Source: Gammaproteobacteria bacterium (GTDB lineage: Bacteria; Pseudomonadota; Gammaproteobacteria; Natronospirales; REEB76). From it: a stretch of DNA of 43,268 bases. The notes under the pieces were generated by a model. The model did not search any database. It was not told the DNA's origin and was given only the letters and a program-made list of their open reading frames with translations. The stretch lies in assembly GCA_028870845.1 (NCBI GenBank), contig JAGWOR010000022.1, positions 1 to 43,268 on the forward strand. The letters are read 5' to 3'. Each line of letters opens with the position of its first letter. Position 1 is the first letter of the stretch. Below, one piece after another: positions 6,952 through 15,629 of the stretch. The translations under genes were made by a program, and so were the position numbers.

Positions 6952-9156
6952 ATGCACAGACCCAACCAGGCGTTAGGTATCCTCATGGCCTTCGGGATTT
7001 CGGCCGTGCTGCTTCCACAAGCCCTGTCGCAACCGGCGCCGCAGGAAATCGCCCGCTGGCAGCAGGAAGCCAAGAACGTCACGATTTATCGCGACAACTG
7101 GGGGATTGCCCATGTCTACGGCAAAACCGATGCTGACGCGGTATTCGGCATGGAATACGCCCAGGCCGAGGACGACTTTCACCGTGTGGAAACCAACTAC
7201 ATGGATGCCCTGGGCTGGCGTTCACAAGCCGAGGGTGCGACGGGCATCTATCGCGATCTGCGCCGCAAGCTGTTCATAGACACCACGCAGCTCAAGGCTG
7301 AATACGCCGAAAGCCCGGCTTGGCTCAAGCAGCTCATGGATGCCTTCGCCGACGGCCTCAACTATTACCTGTACACCCATCCCAACGTGAAACCCCAGGT
7401 CATCAGCCATTTCGAGCCGTGGATGACATTGGGCTTCACCGAGGGCAGTATCGGCGGCGACATCGAACAGGGAGTGAATATTCCGCGGCTGGCCAATTTC
7501 TACGCTGGCGTGCCGCTGCCCGCCAGGGAAATCGCCGATGCCGGACTGCCCCCGCCTGAACCCACGGGTTCCAATGGTATCGCCATTTCACCTTCCATCA
7601 CGCTGGACCACCATGCATTGCTGTGGATCAATCCACACACTTCATTCTATTTCCGATCCGAATTGCAGATGGCCAGTGACCAGGGCCTGGATGCCTACGG
7701 CGCCGTCACCTGGGGCCAGTTTTTCGTGTACCAGGGATTCAATGCCAGCGCCGGCTGGATGCATACCTCCAGCGGCGTGCGCAACATTTCCTGGTTCCTG
7801 GAAACAGTGCGCAAGCGAAACGGGAACTATGAGTATCTGTACGGCAGGCAATGGTTCCCCATGCGCACCCGCCGCATCATGGTGCGTTACAAGACGTCAA
7901 CGGGCATGGCGGACAGGATGTTCACCGCTTACTACACCCAGCATGGCCCCGTCATCGCCAGGATCGGCGATAAGTGGGAAAGCGTAAACTTGATGCAGCA
8001 GCATATTCGCGCCTTGATCCAGGACTTCACCCGCACCAAGGCCAAGGACTACGCACAATTCAAAAAGACCATGCAGCTGCACACCAATTCATCCAACAAC
8101 ACGATCTTCGCCGATGCCGAAGGCAACATCGCTTACTGGCATTCCGACTGGATTCCTCGGCGCAGCGACAATTTCAATTGGAACAAGCCGGTGGACGGCA
8201 GCAATCCGTCCACGGCCTTTCATGGCCTGCTGACGCTTGCCGAAACTCCGCACCTGCTGAATCCACCCAACGGCTGGTTGTACAACTCCAACAACTGGCC
8301 GTGGTCGGCAGCCGGACCCTACAGCCCGAAACCCAACGATTTCCCCAAGTATGTGGAGCGCGGTACCGAAGAAACTCCACGCGGCTACCACGCCCTGCGG
8401 ATACTCAGCGGCCACAAGAACTGGACCATGGCCTCGCTTACCGCCGCGGCCTTCGACAGCTACCTGCCGGCGTTTGCCCGCATGATTCCGGTGCTGCTCA
8501 AAGCCTATGATGACACCCCCGCCGGCAATCCGCTGAAAGCCAAGCTGGCGAAACAGATCACGCTGCTGCGTGCCTGGAATTTCCGCTGGGGCGTCAATTC
8601 CGTCGCCACCTCGCTGGCAGTGTTCTGGGGAACGGACCTGTACGACGAGTTCCGCGAGAATGCACGCAAGGCGGGGATCTCGCCCGAGGATTGGGTGGTG
8701 GAACGCGCCACCCGCGAGCAGCTGCTGCAGGGCCTAAAAGCGGCCAGCAACCGGTTGCACGCAGATTTCGGCAGCTGGCAAACCCCCTGGGGGCGGATCA
8801 ACCGTTTCCAGCGCATTAATGACGATATCCAGCCGCAATTCGATGATGCCAAACCCAGCATTCCGGTGCCGTTCACCTCATCGCTGTGGGGTTCCTTGGC
8901 TTCGTTCGGCGCGCGTCCTTACCCGAACACCAAGCAATGGTACGGCAACAGCGGCAACAGCTTCATCGCGGTGGTGGAATTCGGCCCCAAGGTGCGCGCC
9001 TGGGCCATTACCGCCGGCGGCGAAAGCGGCGATCCCAATTCCCCGCACTTCGACGATGAAGCCGCGCAATATGCCATGGGCCTATTGCGGCCGGTGTACT
9101 ACTACAAATCCCAGCTCCAGGGGCATATCGAACGGGAATATCACCCAGGCAGGTAA
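6952..9156 (+). CDS. Exported penicillin/AHL acylase-family N-terminal nucleophile hydrolase
   Basis: A 734-aa precursor of the Ntn-hydrolase acylase family (penicillin G acylase, aculeacin A acylase, PvdQ/QuiP). Residues 1-27 form a signal peptide ending QALSQ, so the enzyme acts in the periplasm. The alpha region starts with VTIYRDNWGIAHVYG and AVFGMEYAQAEDDFHRVE. The autoprocessing site is at TGSNGIAI: Ser207 would become the nucleophile at the N-terminus of the beta chain, in the GSNAIA-like context of PvdQ. Length and alpha/beta proportions also fit PvdQ. These enzymes hydrolyse amide bonds of long-chain acyl compounds such as acyl-homoserine lactones or acylated siderophore precursors; the actual substrate cannot be read from sequence. 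AAGGGG 7 bp before the ATG supports the start. Confidence 0.93.
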   Translation: MHRPNQALGILMAFGISAVLLPQALSQPAPQEIARWQQEAKNVTIYRDNWGIAHVYGKTDADAVFGMEYAQAEDDFHRVETNYMDALGWRSQAEGATGIYRDLRRKLFIDTTQLKAEYAESPAWLKQLMDAFADGLNYYLYTHPNVKPQVISHFEPWMTLGFTEGSIGGDIEQGVNIPRLANFYAGVPLPAREIADAGLPPPEPTGSNGIAISPSITLDHHALLWINPHTSFYFRSELQMASDQGLDAYGAVTWGQFFVYQGFNASAGWMHTSSGVRNISWFLETVRKRNGNYEYLYGRQWFPMRTRRIMVRYKTSTGMADRMFTAYYTQHGPVIARIGDKWESVNLMQQHIRALIQDFTRTKAKDYAQFKKTMQLHTNSSNNTIFADAEGNIAYWHSDWIPRRSDNFNWNKPVDGSNPSTAFHGLLTLAETPHLLNPPNGWLYNSNNWPWSAAGPYSPKPNDFPKYVERGTEETPRGYHALRILSGHKNWTMASLTAAAFDSYLPAFARMIPVLLKAYDDTPAGNPLKAKLAKQITLLRAWNFRWGVNSVATSLAVFWGTDLYDEFRENARKAGISPEDWVVERATREQLLQGLKAASNRLHADFGSWQTPWGRINRFQRINDDIQPQFDDAKPSIPVPFTSSLWGSLASFGARPYPNTKQWYGNSGNSFIAVVEFGPKVRAWAITAGGESGDPNSPHFDDEAAQYAMGLLRPVYYYKSQLQGHIEREYHPGR

Positions 9157-9170
9157 TTTCAACCTGAATT

Positions 9171-9186
9171 TGGCGCGCCCGGCGGG
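9171..9186. repeat. 16-bp direct copy of the tRNA-Arg 3' end
   Basis: TGGCGCGCCCGGCGGG here is identical to 9307-9322, which encodes the CCA end, discriminator, acceptor strand and part of the T-stem of tRNA-Arg. Allowing one mismatch the match extends about three bases further to the left. The copies are in the same orientation, 136 bp apart. Such a partial tRNA 3'-end duplication resembles an attachment-site scar or the remains of a tandem tRNA copy. Confidence 0.7.
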
Positions 9187-9306
9187 GCGAGGTTGGTGTG
9201 TTTTGTAAACGCCGCAAGGCGTTGACTCCAGCCGAGCGCCCAGCCAAGGATGGCCGGGCCGGTACACCCGTCAGGGATGACTCCATGAGCGTGAAGTGTT
9301 TGGATC
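9187..9306. other. Non-coding spacer between tRNA 3'-end copies
   Basis: These 120 bp hold no credible gene. They contain a perfect hairpin, AACGCC-GCAA-GGCGTT (9209-9224). Read on the minus strand it lies ~85 bp beyond the tRNA 3' end and is followed by TACAAAAC rather than a T-run, so it is at best a weak terminator for the tRNA transcript. No integrase remnant is visible. Confidence 0.5.
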
Positions 9307-9383
9307 TGGCGCGCCCGGCGGGATTCGAACCCACGACCCCTGCCTTCGGAGGGCAGTACTCTATCCAGCTGAGCTACGGGCGC
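9307..9383 (-). tRNA. tRNA-Arg (anticodon CCG)
   Basis: Read on the minus strand this 77-nt gene has a perfect 7-bp acceptor stem (GCGCCCG with CGGGCGC), D-arm AGCTCAGCTGGATAGAG, anticodon arm CTGCC-CTCCGAA-GGCAG with anticodon CCG, T-arm with GGTTCGAATCC, discriminator G and an encoded CCA. It decodes CGG as arginine. It stands alone, with no second tRNA beside it apart from the 3'-end copy at 9171. Confidence 0.97.
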
Positions 9384-9649
9384 ATATCCAACTATTAACA
9401 TCAGCGGTCACAACCATGCCTGGTATGCCCGCCTGCCCGGCCATCCGGCCGCCATGTACGGCGGAAGTGCAGATTTTGCAGGAGCAATAATCTGTCCTGG
9501 CCGGGCGCAAAAAACGGGGCGGAAGAATACCGCGAACCTCCGCCAGCGTCCAACCCATGCCCGGGTTTCAGGACCCGGCCGCTGGCTATATAATCTGCGC
9601 CCTCTAGGCGTGACACACGCCGTTCCCAGTTTTTAGCGAGGGGATAATC

Positions 9650-10201
9650 GTGGAGACTCACGACCACCAACAGCACAGCGATCGTCACGACCAGCATTTT
9701 TACGATTCCTTCTTGCTGGTAATCGGCATACTCGTTATCTTCGCCATCGGCGCCTACTGGCTGGCCACAGATATCGCAGAGCATGACCCGGGAGCCTACA
9801 ACCGCGGTGGTGCGGTGCAGGAAAAGCTGATTGACGAACGGCTGGCGCCGGTGGGTGACGTGCAGGTCGCCGGCAGTGCGGGAGCACTGCCTCCGGCACC
9901 CGCCGCAGCACCCGCGGCCGGCGCTTCACATGCAAAGGCCGAGAGCGGCAAACAGATTTGGGAAGGCACCTGTTCGGCCTGCCACGCCACCGGCATGATC
10001 GGCGCCCCCAAGATTGGCGACCGGGCGGCCTGGAAACCACGGCTGGCCGAGGGTCTGAAAACCCTCGAAAGCCATGCCTTGCATGGCTACAAGGCCATGC
10101 CGCCCCATGGCGGCAATATGAGCCTGAGCGACCAACAGGTGATTGCGGCGCTGGAGTACATGATCAGCCAGAGCGGCGGTGCCGGTTTAGTGCATAAATA
10201 A
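9650..10201 (+). CDS. Membrane-anchored cytochrome c5-like monoheme protein
   Basis: A 183-aa c-type cytochrome. Residues ~20-38 (SFLLVIGILVIFAIGAYWL) are an uncleaved N-terminal anchor. An Ala/Pro-rich linker (~74-95) then leads to a class I heme domain with CSACH at 108-112 and probable axial Met150 in AMPPHGG. The GAPKIGDRAAWKPRL phrase is typical of the cytochrome c5/CycB group. It should carry electrons at the periplasmic face of the inner membrane. The start is a GTG at 9650 with a strong AGGGG ribosome site 7 bp upstream. It converges on yifB across a 55-bp gap containing a hairpin. Confidence 0.93.
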   Translation: METHDHQQHSDRHDQHFYDSFLLVIGILVIFAIGAYWLATDIAEHDPGAYNRGGAVQEKLIDERLAPVGDVQVAGSAGALPPAPAAAPAAGASHAKAESGKQIWEGTCSACHATGMIGAPKIGDRAAWKPRLAEGLKTLESHALHGYKAMPPHGGNMSLSDQQVIAALEYMISQSGGAGLVHK

Positions 10202-10228
10202 TAAGCACGCGCGCAATTCAAATACAGA

Positions 10229-10251
10229 GCCGCCGGTTTTGCATTGGCGGC
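10229..10251. terminator. Weak hairpin between convergent genes
   Basis: GCCGCC (10229-10234) and GGCGGC (10246-10251) form a perfect 6-bp stem around an 11-nt loop. It sits centrally between the convergent cytochrome and yifB genes. Neither side has a proper T-run, so efficiency as an intrinsic terminator is doubtful. Confidence 0.35.
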
Positions 10252-10256
10252 ATGTT

Positions 10257-11768
10257 TCAAGCGGCGGATTTCTGCCGGTCCAGTACCCGGTAGCCGATGG
10301 CTTCGGCTATATGTCCGGTTTGGATGTCCTTGCTGTCCGCCAGATCGGCGATGGTCCGTGACACCTTGAGCACCCGGTGATAACCGCGGGCCGATAATGC
10401 CAGGCGTTCCATGGCGCGTTCCAGCAACTGCCGGCCAGCGGCCTCCGGAATGCAATAACGGTTGATTTCACGCGTGCTCAAACGGGCGTTGCATTTGCCG
10501 CAGCGTTCCTGCTGCCGTACCCGGGCGCGGGCAACGCGCGTTGCGACTGACTGGCTGGATTCCCCATCCGGAGAGTTGCCGGGGCGCAACGCGTCCCGCG
10601 CTGGACGCGGCACTTCCACGTGCAGGTCAATACGGTCCAGCAAGGGCCCTGAAATCCGTGCCCGATAGCGTCGCACCTGTTCGAGGGTGCAGCGACAGCG
10701 CCCGGAGGCGTCTCCAAGATAACCGCAGGGACAGGGATTCATGGCGGCGATCAACTGGAAGCGTGCGGGAAATTCCGCCTGACGGGCGGCGCGGGACACC
10801 ACGATCTGGCCGGTCTCCAGCGGTTCGCGCAGCACTTCCAGCACGTGCCGGTCGAATTCCGGCAATTCGTCCAGGAACAGCACGCCGTTATGGGCGAGCG
10901 AGATCTCGCCGGGACGCGGATACGAACCGCCGCCAACCAGCGCCACACCCGAGGCGGTATGGTGGGGCGCCCGGAACACCCTTTGCCGCCAGCGGGATGC
11001 GCGGAATCCAGCTTCGCTGATGGAGGCCACGGCCGCGGCCTGCAGTGCCTCCTCCTCGGTCAAGGGCGGCAGGATGCCCGGCAGGCGTGAGGCCAGCATG
11101 GATTTGCCGGTGCCCGGCGGTCCGATGAACAGCAGCGAGTGCCCGCCGGCGGCGGCGATTTCCAAGACGCGTTTCGCCTGATGCTGGCCGCGTACTTCAT
11201 TCAGGTCCTCGTACTGTGGTGCGTACCCGGCGAGGTTCGAGACATGCGCTGACAAGCGTTGCATGCCCTTCAAATGTGCGCACACATCCAGTAGATGGCG
11301 CGCACCCAGAACCTGGACACCGGAGACCAATGCGGCTTCATCGGCATTATCACAAGGCAGCAGCAAAGCGCGTCCGGCATCACGTGCCTTCATGGCCGCC
11401 GGCAGTGCGCCGCGCACGCTTTTCAGCTCGCCGGAAAGCGACAGCTCACCGAGAAATTCCAGGTCACGGCAACTGTGGGTGGGCAGCTGCCCGGAAGCTT
11501 CAAGGATGCCCAGCGCGATTGGCAGATCGAAGCGTCCACCTTCCTTGGGCAGGTCGGCGGGCGCCAGATTCACTGTGATGCGCCGCGGGGGAAAGTCGTA
11601 ACGCGAGTTGAGCAGGGCACTGCGCACCCGATCGCGGCTTTCGCGCACCGCCGCTTCCGGTAAGCCTACGATGGTGAAACCCGGTAAGCCATTGGACAGA
11701 TGTGCTTCAACGGTGACTTCAGGCGCGTCAATTCCGACTTGGGCCCGACTCATGACCTTGGCTAGCAT
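10257..11768 (-). CDS. comM: YifB/ComM family AAA+ ATPase (Mg-chelatase-like)
   Basis: A 503-aa protein with the full YifB/ComM layout: an N-terminal Lon-protease-like domain without protease function (EAHLSNGLPGFTIVGLPEAA, residues 21-40), the AAA+ module with Walker A GPPGTGKS at 216-223 and Walker B VLFLDELPEF near 296-305, a cysteine cluster NPCPCGYLGD...CRC at 344-360, and a C-terminal Mg_chelatase_C domain. In Vibrio cholerae ComM is a hexameric helicase that promotes branch migration during natural transformation; the protein is also widespread in species not known to be competent. Annotation as a magnesium chelatase is misleading. The yifB-ubiK-PII neighbourhood is conserved in gammaproteobacteria such as Pseudomonas. 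Confidence 0.96.
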   Translation of the reverse strand: MLAKVMSRAQVGIDAPEVTVEAHLSNGLPGFTIVGLPEAAVRESRDRVRSALLNSRYDFPPRRITVNLAPADLPKEGGRFDLPIALGILEASGQLPTHSCRDLEFLGELSLSGELKSVRGALPAAMKARDAGRALLLPCDNADEAALVSGVQVLGARHLLDVCAHLKGMQRLSAHVSNLAGYAPQYEDLNEVRGQHQAKRVLEIAAAGGHSLLFIGPPGTGKSMLASRLPGILPPLTEEEALQAAAVASISEAGFRASRWRQRVFRAPHHTASGVALVGGGSYPRPGEISLAHNGVLFLDELPEFDRHVLEVLREPLETGQIVVSRAARQAEFPARFQLIAAMNPCPCGYLGDASGRCRCTLEQVRRYRARISGPLLDRIDLHVEVPRPARDALRPGNSPDGESSQSVATRVARARVRQQERCGKCNARLSTREINRYCIPEAAGRQLLERAMERLALSARGYHRVLKVSRTIADLADSKDIQTGHIAEAIGYRVLDRQKSAA

Positions 11769-11819
11769 ATTCCGCTCTCTCCTTCCTTGGTGGCGGTAGT
11801 AAATGTGTATCAGTTGGCG

Positions 11820-12092
11820 TTATTTTTTATGGTCGGCATCACCGCCCTGCAGCGCGCTTTCTAGTTCCTGCAGCCGTGCCGCCAGTTCCTCGAGGCGTTC
11901 CCGGGTGCGCGCCAGCACCGCGGATTGCACATCGAATTCCTCGCGGGTCACCAGTTCCAACTTGGCGAATGCCGCCTGCAGGACGGCACGGAAGTTGCGT
12001 TCGGCATCGCTTTTCAGGTCGCGCAAGCCGGAAGGTACCGCATCAGCGAGTTTCTTGGCCAGATCGTCGAGAATCCTGGGGTCTAGCGCCAT
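11820..12092 (-). CDS. ubiK: Ubiquinone biosynthesis accessory factor UbiK
   Basis: A 90-aa protein of the BMFP/YqiC family. It begins MALDPRILDDLAKKLADAVP and contains LVTREEFDVQSAVLARTRERL, almost the same as E. coli UbiK ([21 protein letters not shown]). The second half is a trimeric coiled coil. UbiK binds the UbiJ lipid-carrier protein and supports the aerobic Ubi complex. The ATG at 12092 gives the family-typical length; the longer frame to 12155 adds a non-conserved extension. It is divergent from the PII gene and 51 bp upstream of yifB on the same strand. Confidence 0.94.
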   Translation of the reverse strand: MALDPRILDDLAKKLADAVPSGLRDLKSDAERNFRAVLQAAFAKLELVTREEFDVQSAVLARTRERLEELAARLQELESALQGGDADHKK

Positions 12093-12192
12093 GTCTGCCA
12101 CCGTAGTGCCGAAGCCTCCGCTAGCAGTATATATGCGGGTTGAGCTCCCACCCAAGCGCCTGGGGCCGGTGTTAGACTGGGGGCGGTACTAG

Positions 12193-12561
<369 letters not shown>

Positions 12562-12574
12562 CGGGGTATTTGCT

Positions 12575-12994
12575 ATGAAGTTAGCCAGCATTCTGCTCAT
12601 GCTGATCGCGCTGACCATGGCTGCAGTGCGTGCCGACACGATTGTGTACAAATGGGTGGACAAGGACGGTAATGTGCACTACAGCACCGTGCCCCAGAAC
12701 CCGAATGCCAAACCGACCCAGATTATTAATACCGCCGGTGACCGGGCGCCGTCAGCCAGCAGTGCTCCTGCCGCCAGCACTGCGAATCAGGTGCCGCTGA
12801 TTTCACCGAATGATTCACCAGCTTGCAAAGCCGCCAAACAGGAGCTCGGCAAATATATGACGGCGCAGGCGCTGTATTCCGTGGATGCCAAGGGCGACAA
12901 GCTGCTTCTGACCAAGGAAAAACAGCAGCAACTCATCCAGCAGACCCGCAATCAGGTCACCCTGGCTTGCACGCCCGCCGGAACAACCCCATGA
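12575..12994 (+). CDS. Exported DUF4124-domain protein (first of a pair)
   Basis: A 139-aa protein: signal peptide (MKLASILLMLIALTMAAVRA), then the short DUF4124 beta motif YKWVDKDGNVHYSTVPQ (residues ~25-41), an Ala/Ser-rich linker, and a C-terminal helical region with two cysteines (PACKAAKQELGKYM, VTLACTPAG) that could form a disulfide in the periplasm. DUF4124 is common in exported proteobacterial proteins; no function is established to my knowledge. The stop overlaps the next start as ATGA, implying translational coupling with its paralogue. A longer frame starting at 12422 would run through the PII gene and is rejected. Confidence 0.88.
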   Translation: MKLASILLMLIALTMAAVRADTIVYKWVDKDGNVHYSTVPQNPNAKPTQIINTAGDRAPSASSAPAASTANQVPLISPNDSPACKAAKQELGKYMTAQALYSVDAKGDKLLLTKEKQQQLIQQTRNQVTLACTPAGTTP

Positions 12995-13455
12995 ACGTTA
13001 TCCGGATGGGCGCCGCGATATTGTTGGTAATGGCGTTGGCTAGCACGGGCGCCCGTGCCGACCAGGTCTACCGCTGGGTGGACGCCCAGGGAAACGTGCA
13101 CTATTCACAGACTCCGCCCCCGAACGCGGTGACCAAGGCCAAGCGGGTGGACATCGTGCCGCAGCCAGCCGATATCACCGGTGCCAAACAGCAGCAGCAA
13201 CTGGTGAAATCCATGGCGGACGCCCGACAAACAGAACTACAGGCGGCGAACGCCGCAAAACAACAAGCCGAGCAAAACGCCCAGAAACAGCAAGCCTGTG
13301 AACAGGCGCGCAAGCGCCTGCAGGGCTATATGGAAGCCCACCGGGTGATCACCCATGCCAACAGCAAAAACCCCACCTATTACACCGGTGACAACCTGGT
13401 CAAATTCCGCCAGCAGGCTCAGGCTGAAGTGGACAAGCTGTGCGGCTCAAACTAG
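12991..13455 (+). CDS. Exported DUF4124-domain protein (second of a pair)
   Basis: A 154-aa paralogue of the preceding gene: signal peptide ending GARA, DUF4124 motif YRWVDAQGNVHYSQTPP, a Gln/Ala-rich coiled-coil stretch (LQAANAAKQQAEQNAQKQQ, about residues 81-99), then CEQARKRLQGYMEAHRV and a terminal KLCGSN. The C-terminal part repeats the plan of the first protein (Cys, helix with K-x-L-x-x-YM, late Cys), so the pair probably arose by duplication and may form related or mixed complexes. It is coupled to the first gene through the ATGA overlap. Confidence 0.87.
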   Translation: MNVIRMGAAILLVMALASTGARADQVYRWVDAQGNVHYSQTPPPNAVTKAKRVDIVPQPADITGAKQQQQLVKSMADARQTELQAANAAKQQAEQNAQKQQACEQARKRLQGYMEAHRVITHANSKNPTYYTGDNLVKFRQQAQAEVDKLCGSN

Positions 13456-13495
13456 CCGGGCGGTTGGTGCGCAGCTACACCCGCTAATCGCCCGG
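13456..13495 (+). other. Hairpin after the DUF4124 pair
   Basis: CCGGGCG directly after the stop codon (13456-13462) can pair with CGCCCGG (13489-13495), with a smaller stem inside the loop. No T-run follows, so it may act in RNA stability or Rho-dependent release rather than as an intrinsic terminator. The remaining ~200 bp before speA show nothing else convincing. Confidence 0.3.
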
Positions 13496-13698
13496 GGCAT
13501 TGCCGCCAACAGCCTGTACTGCGCAACTCGCCCCGATACCCATACGCTGCCGGTCACGCACAGCATCTGAAAACATCCCGGGCTGGTATCCGCCAAAATG
13601 CAAAATTTCCCGCTCCTTGGGTTGATGCTCTTTTCTATTGGTGAAGCTTGCCGTACGCTTGCGCGGCTTTGTTATCCCGCTTGTGGAGCCCGGCCAGC

Positions 13699-15585
13699 AT
13701 GAGTAGTCAACCTATCCAGGATGCCCGCGAAATTTTCAACGTGTTGCGCTGGGGTGATGGCTATTTCGACATCAGCGACGATGGTCATCTGGTGGTATTC
13801 CCTACACGCAATCGCGAAGACGGCTGCGTGGATTTGCACCGTCTGGCCACGGAGGTCAGCAAATCCGGCCTCAACCTGCCGGTGCTGTTCCGTTTCGGCG
13901 ACATCCTGCGCAACCGGGTGGACCGGCTGTGCGGGGCTTTTACCTCCGCCATGAACTATCACGAATATCAGGGCGGATATACCGCGGTCTATCCCATCAA
14001 GGTGAATCAGCAGCGTGCGGTGGTGGAAGACATTCTTAAGTATGGCGAAGGCCGTGTGGGTCTGGAAGCCGGCAGCAAGCCGGAACTCATGGCGGTATTG
14101 GCCTTGGCGCCAGACGGCGCCACCATCGTCTGCAACGGCTACAAGGACCGCGAGTACCTGCGGCTGGCCCTGATCGGACAGCAGCTGGGGCATCGGGTCT
14201 TCGTGGTGATAGAAAAGCCCGTTGAGCTGGATCTGCTGCTGCGGGAAGCGGCGGAAATGGGGGTTAAACCCACCATCGGCGTACGTGTGCGCCTGACCAG
14301 TACCGGGCGCGGCAAGTGGGAGCATACCGGCGGCGAGAAATCCAAATTCGGATTGTCGGCGGTCCAGATCCTGGAGGCGGTGGAACGGCTGCGGACCGCA
14401 GGCATGCTTAGCTGCCTGCAATTGCTGCATTTTCACCTGGGTTCGCAGATCGCCAATATTCGCGACGTGCAGCGCGGCATGCTGGAAGCCTGCCGCTGCT
14501 TCGCGGAACTGGCTGAGCTCGGCGTCAACGTGCGGGTCATGGATGTGGGCGGAGGGCTGGGGGTGGACTACGAAGGTACGCGTTCGCGCAGCTCCTGTTC
14601 CATGAACTACAGCATGGAGCAATACGCCAATACCATCGTACGATCGCTCTGGGAGGTGTGTGCCGACTACGAGCTGCCACACCCCGGCATCATCACCGAA
14701 TCGGGGCGCGCCATCACCGCCCACCACGCGGTGCTGATCACCGAAGTGGTGGACCGGGAATCCATTCCCGACAAGCCGCTGGCTCCGCCGGATCCCGAGG
14801 ACCCGCAGATCCTCACCGACCTGTGGGAAGACTTCGAGAACGCCGACAACCGCTCGCTGCTGGAAGTATATCAAGACGCGCTTTACTGGAACGGTGAAGC
14901 CCAGGCCATGTACATCCATGGCGTGCTGACCCTGGAACAGCGGGCTAGGGCCGAGCAGATTTACCACGCCATCTGCCGCAAGGTACGTGACGGGCTCAAA
15001 CCCACCACCCGCGCTCACTCCGAAACCATATTCGAGATCGACGAAAAACTCGCCGACAAGTTTTTTCTCAACATGAGCGTGTTCCAGTCGGTGCCGGACG
15101 TGTGGGCAATCGACCAAGTATTCCCCATCATGCCAGTACACCGCCTGGGGGAGCCGCTCACGCGCCGCGCAATCCTGCAGGACCTGACCTGCGACTCCGA
15201 CGGCCGTATCGAGCAGTATGTGGACGAAGAGGAACTGGAAGCCACCATGCCGGTGCATGCCCTGAAAAACGGCGAACCATACTACCTGGGGTTCTTCATG
15301 GTGGGCGCCTACCAGGAAATCCTCGGCGACATGCACAACCTGTTCGGCGATACCGATTCGGTAAACGTGGAACTGGATCGTGACAACGGCTACAAACTGG
15401 TAAAGCCGGAACAGGGCGACACCGCCGAGGTGGTGCTGCGCTACGTGCATTTCGAGCCCAATGAACTGGTGTCCCGGTATCACGGTAAAATCGACGCTGC
15501 CACCGCGCTCGATCCCCACCAACGCGCACAGTACCTGAAGGAACTGGAGGACGGTCTGAAGGGTTATACCTATCTTGAAAAATAA
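13699..15585 (+). CDS. speA: Biosynthetic arginine decarboxylase
   Basis: SpeA decarboxylates arginine to agmatine with PLP, the first step of the agmatine route to putrescine. The 628-aa length is normal. Lys101 in YPIKVNQQR is the PLP-binding lysine; HFHLGSQIANIRDVQ and the glycine-rich MDVGGGLGVDYEG bind the cofactor phosphate; ILQDLTCDSDGRIE contains the conserved C-terminal active-site cysteine. The ATG at 13699 has GGAG 10 bp upstream and gives the conserved N-terminus; an in-frame ATG at 13648 would add 17 unlikely residues. No agmatinase or agmatine deiminase gene is next to it. Confidence 0.97.
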   Translation: MSSQPIQDAREIFNVLRWGDGYFDISDDGHLVVFPTRNREDGCVDLHRLATEVSKSGLNLPVLFRFGDILRNRVDRLCGAFTSAMNYHEYQGGYTAVYPIKVNQQRAVVEDILKYGEGRVGLEAGSKPELMAVLALAPDGATIVCNGYKDREYLRLALIGQQLGHRVFVVIEKPVELDLLLREAAEMGVKPTIGVRVRLTSTGRGKWEHTGGEKSKFGLSAVQILEAVERLRTAGMLSCLQLLHFHLGSQIANIRDVQRGMLEACRCFAELAELGVNVRVMDVGGGLGVDYEGTRSRSSCSMNYSMEQYANTIVRSLWEVCADYELPHPGIITESGRAITAHHAVLITEVVDRESIPDKPLAPPDPEDPQILTDLWEDFENADNRSLLEVYQDALYWNGEAQAMYIHGVLTLEQRARAEQIYHAICRKVRDGLKPTTRAHSETIFEIDEKLADKFFLNMSVFQSVPDVWAIDQVFPIMPVHRLGEPLTRRAILQDLTCDSDGRIEQYVDEEELEATMPVHALKNGEPYYLGFFMVGAYQEILGDMHNLFGDTDSVNVELDRDNGYKLVKPEQGDTAEVVLRYVHFEPNELVSRYHGKIDAATALDPHQRAQYLKELEDGLKGYTYLEK

Positions 15586-15629
15586 CCGTCCAGGCAATCT
15601 CTACCCGCGACTACGGAACGCCCGCCTCA

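Noticed and set aside
9008-9401. Short frames containing LARPAGFEPTTP or similar across the tRNA
   Set aside because: This peptide is a known artefact of translating tRNA genes; the region is tRNA-Arg and its 3'-end copy.
10257-11768. Magnesium chelatase subunit for (bacterio)chlorophyll synthesis
   Set aside because: The Lon-like N-terminal domain and gene context identify YifB/ComM; no other chelatase subunits are present.
13672-15597. 641-codon open frame on the minus strand, antisense to speA
   Set aside because: It mirrors a perfectly conserved speA; the protein is His/Val-rich with no family features. This is the usual antisense open frame of GC-rich coding sequence.
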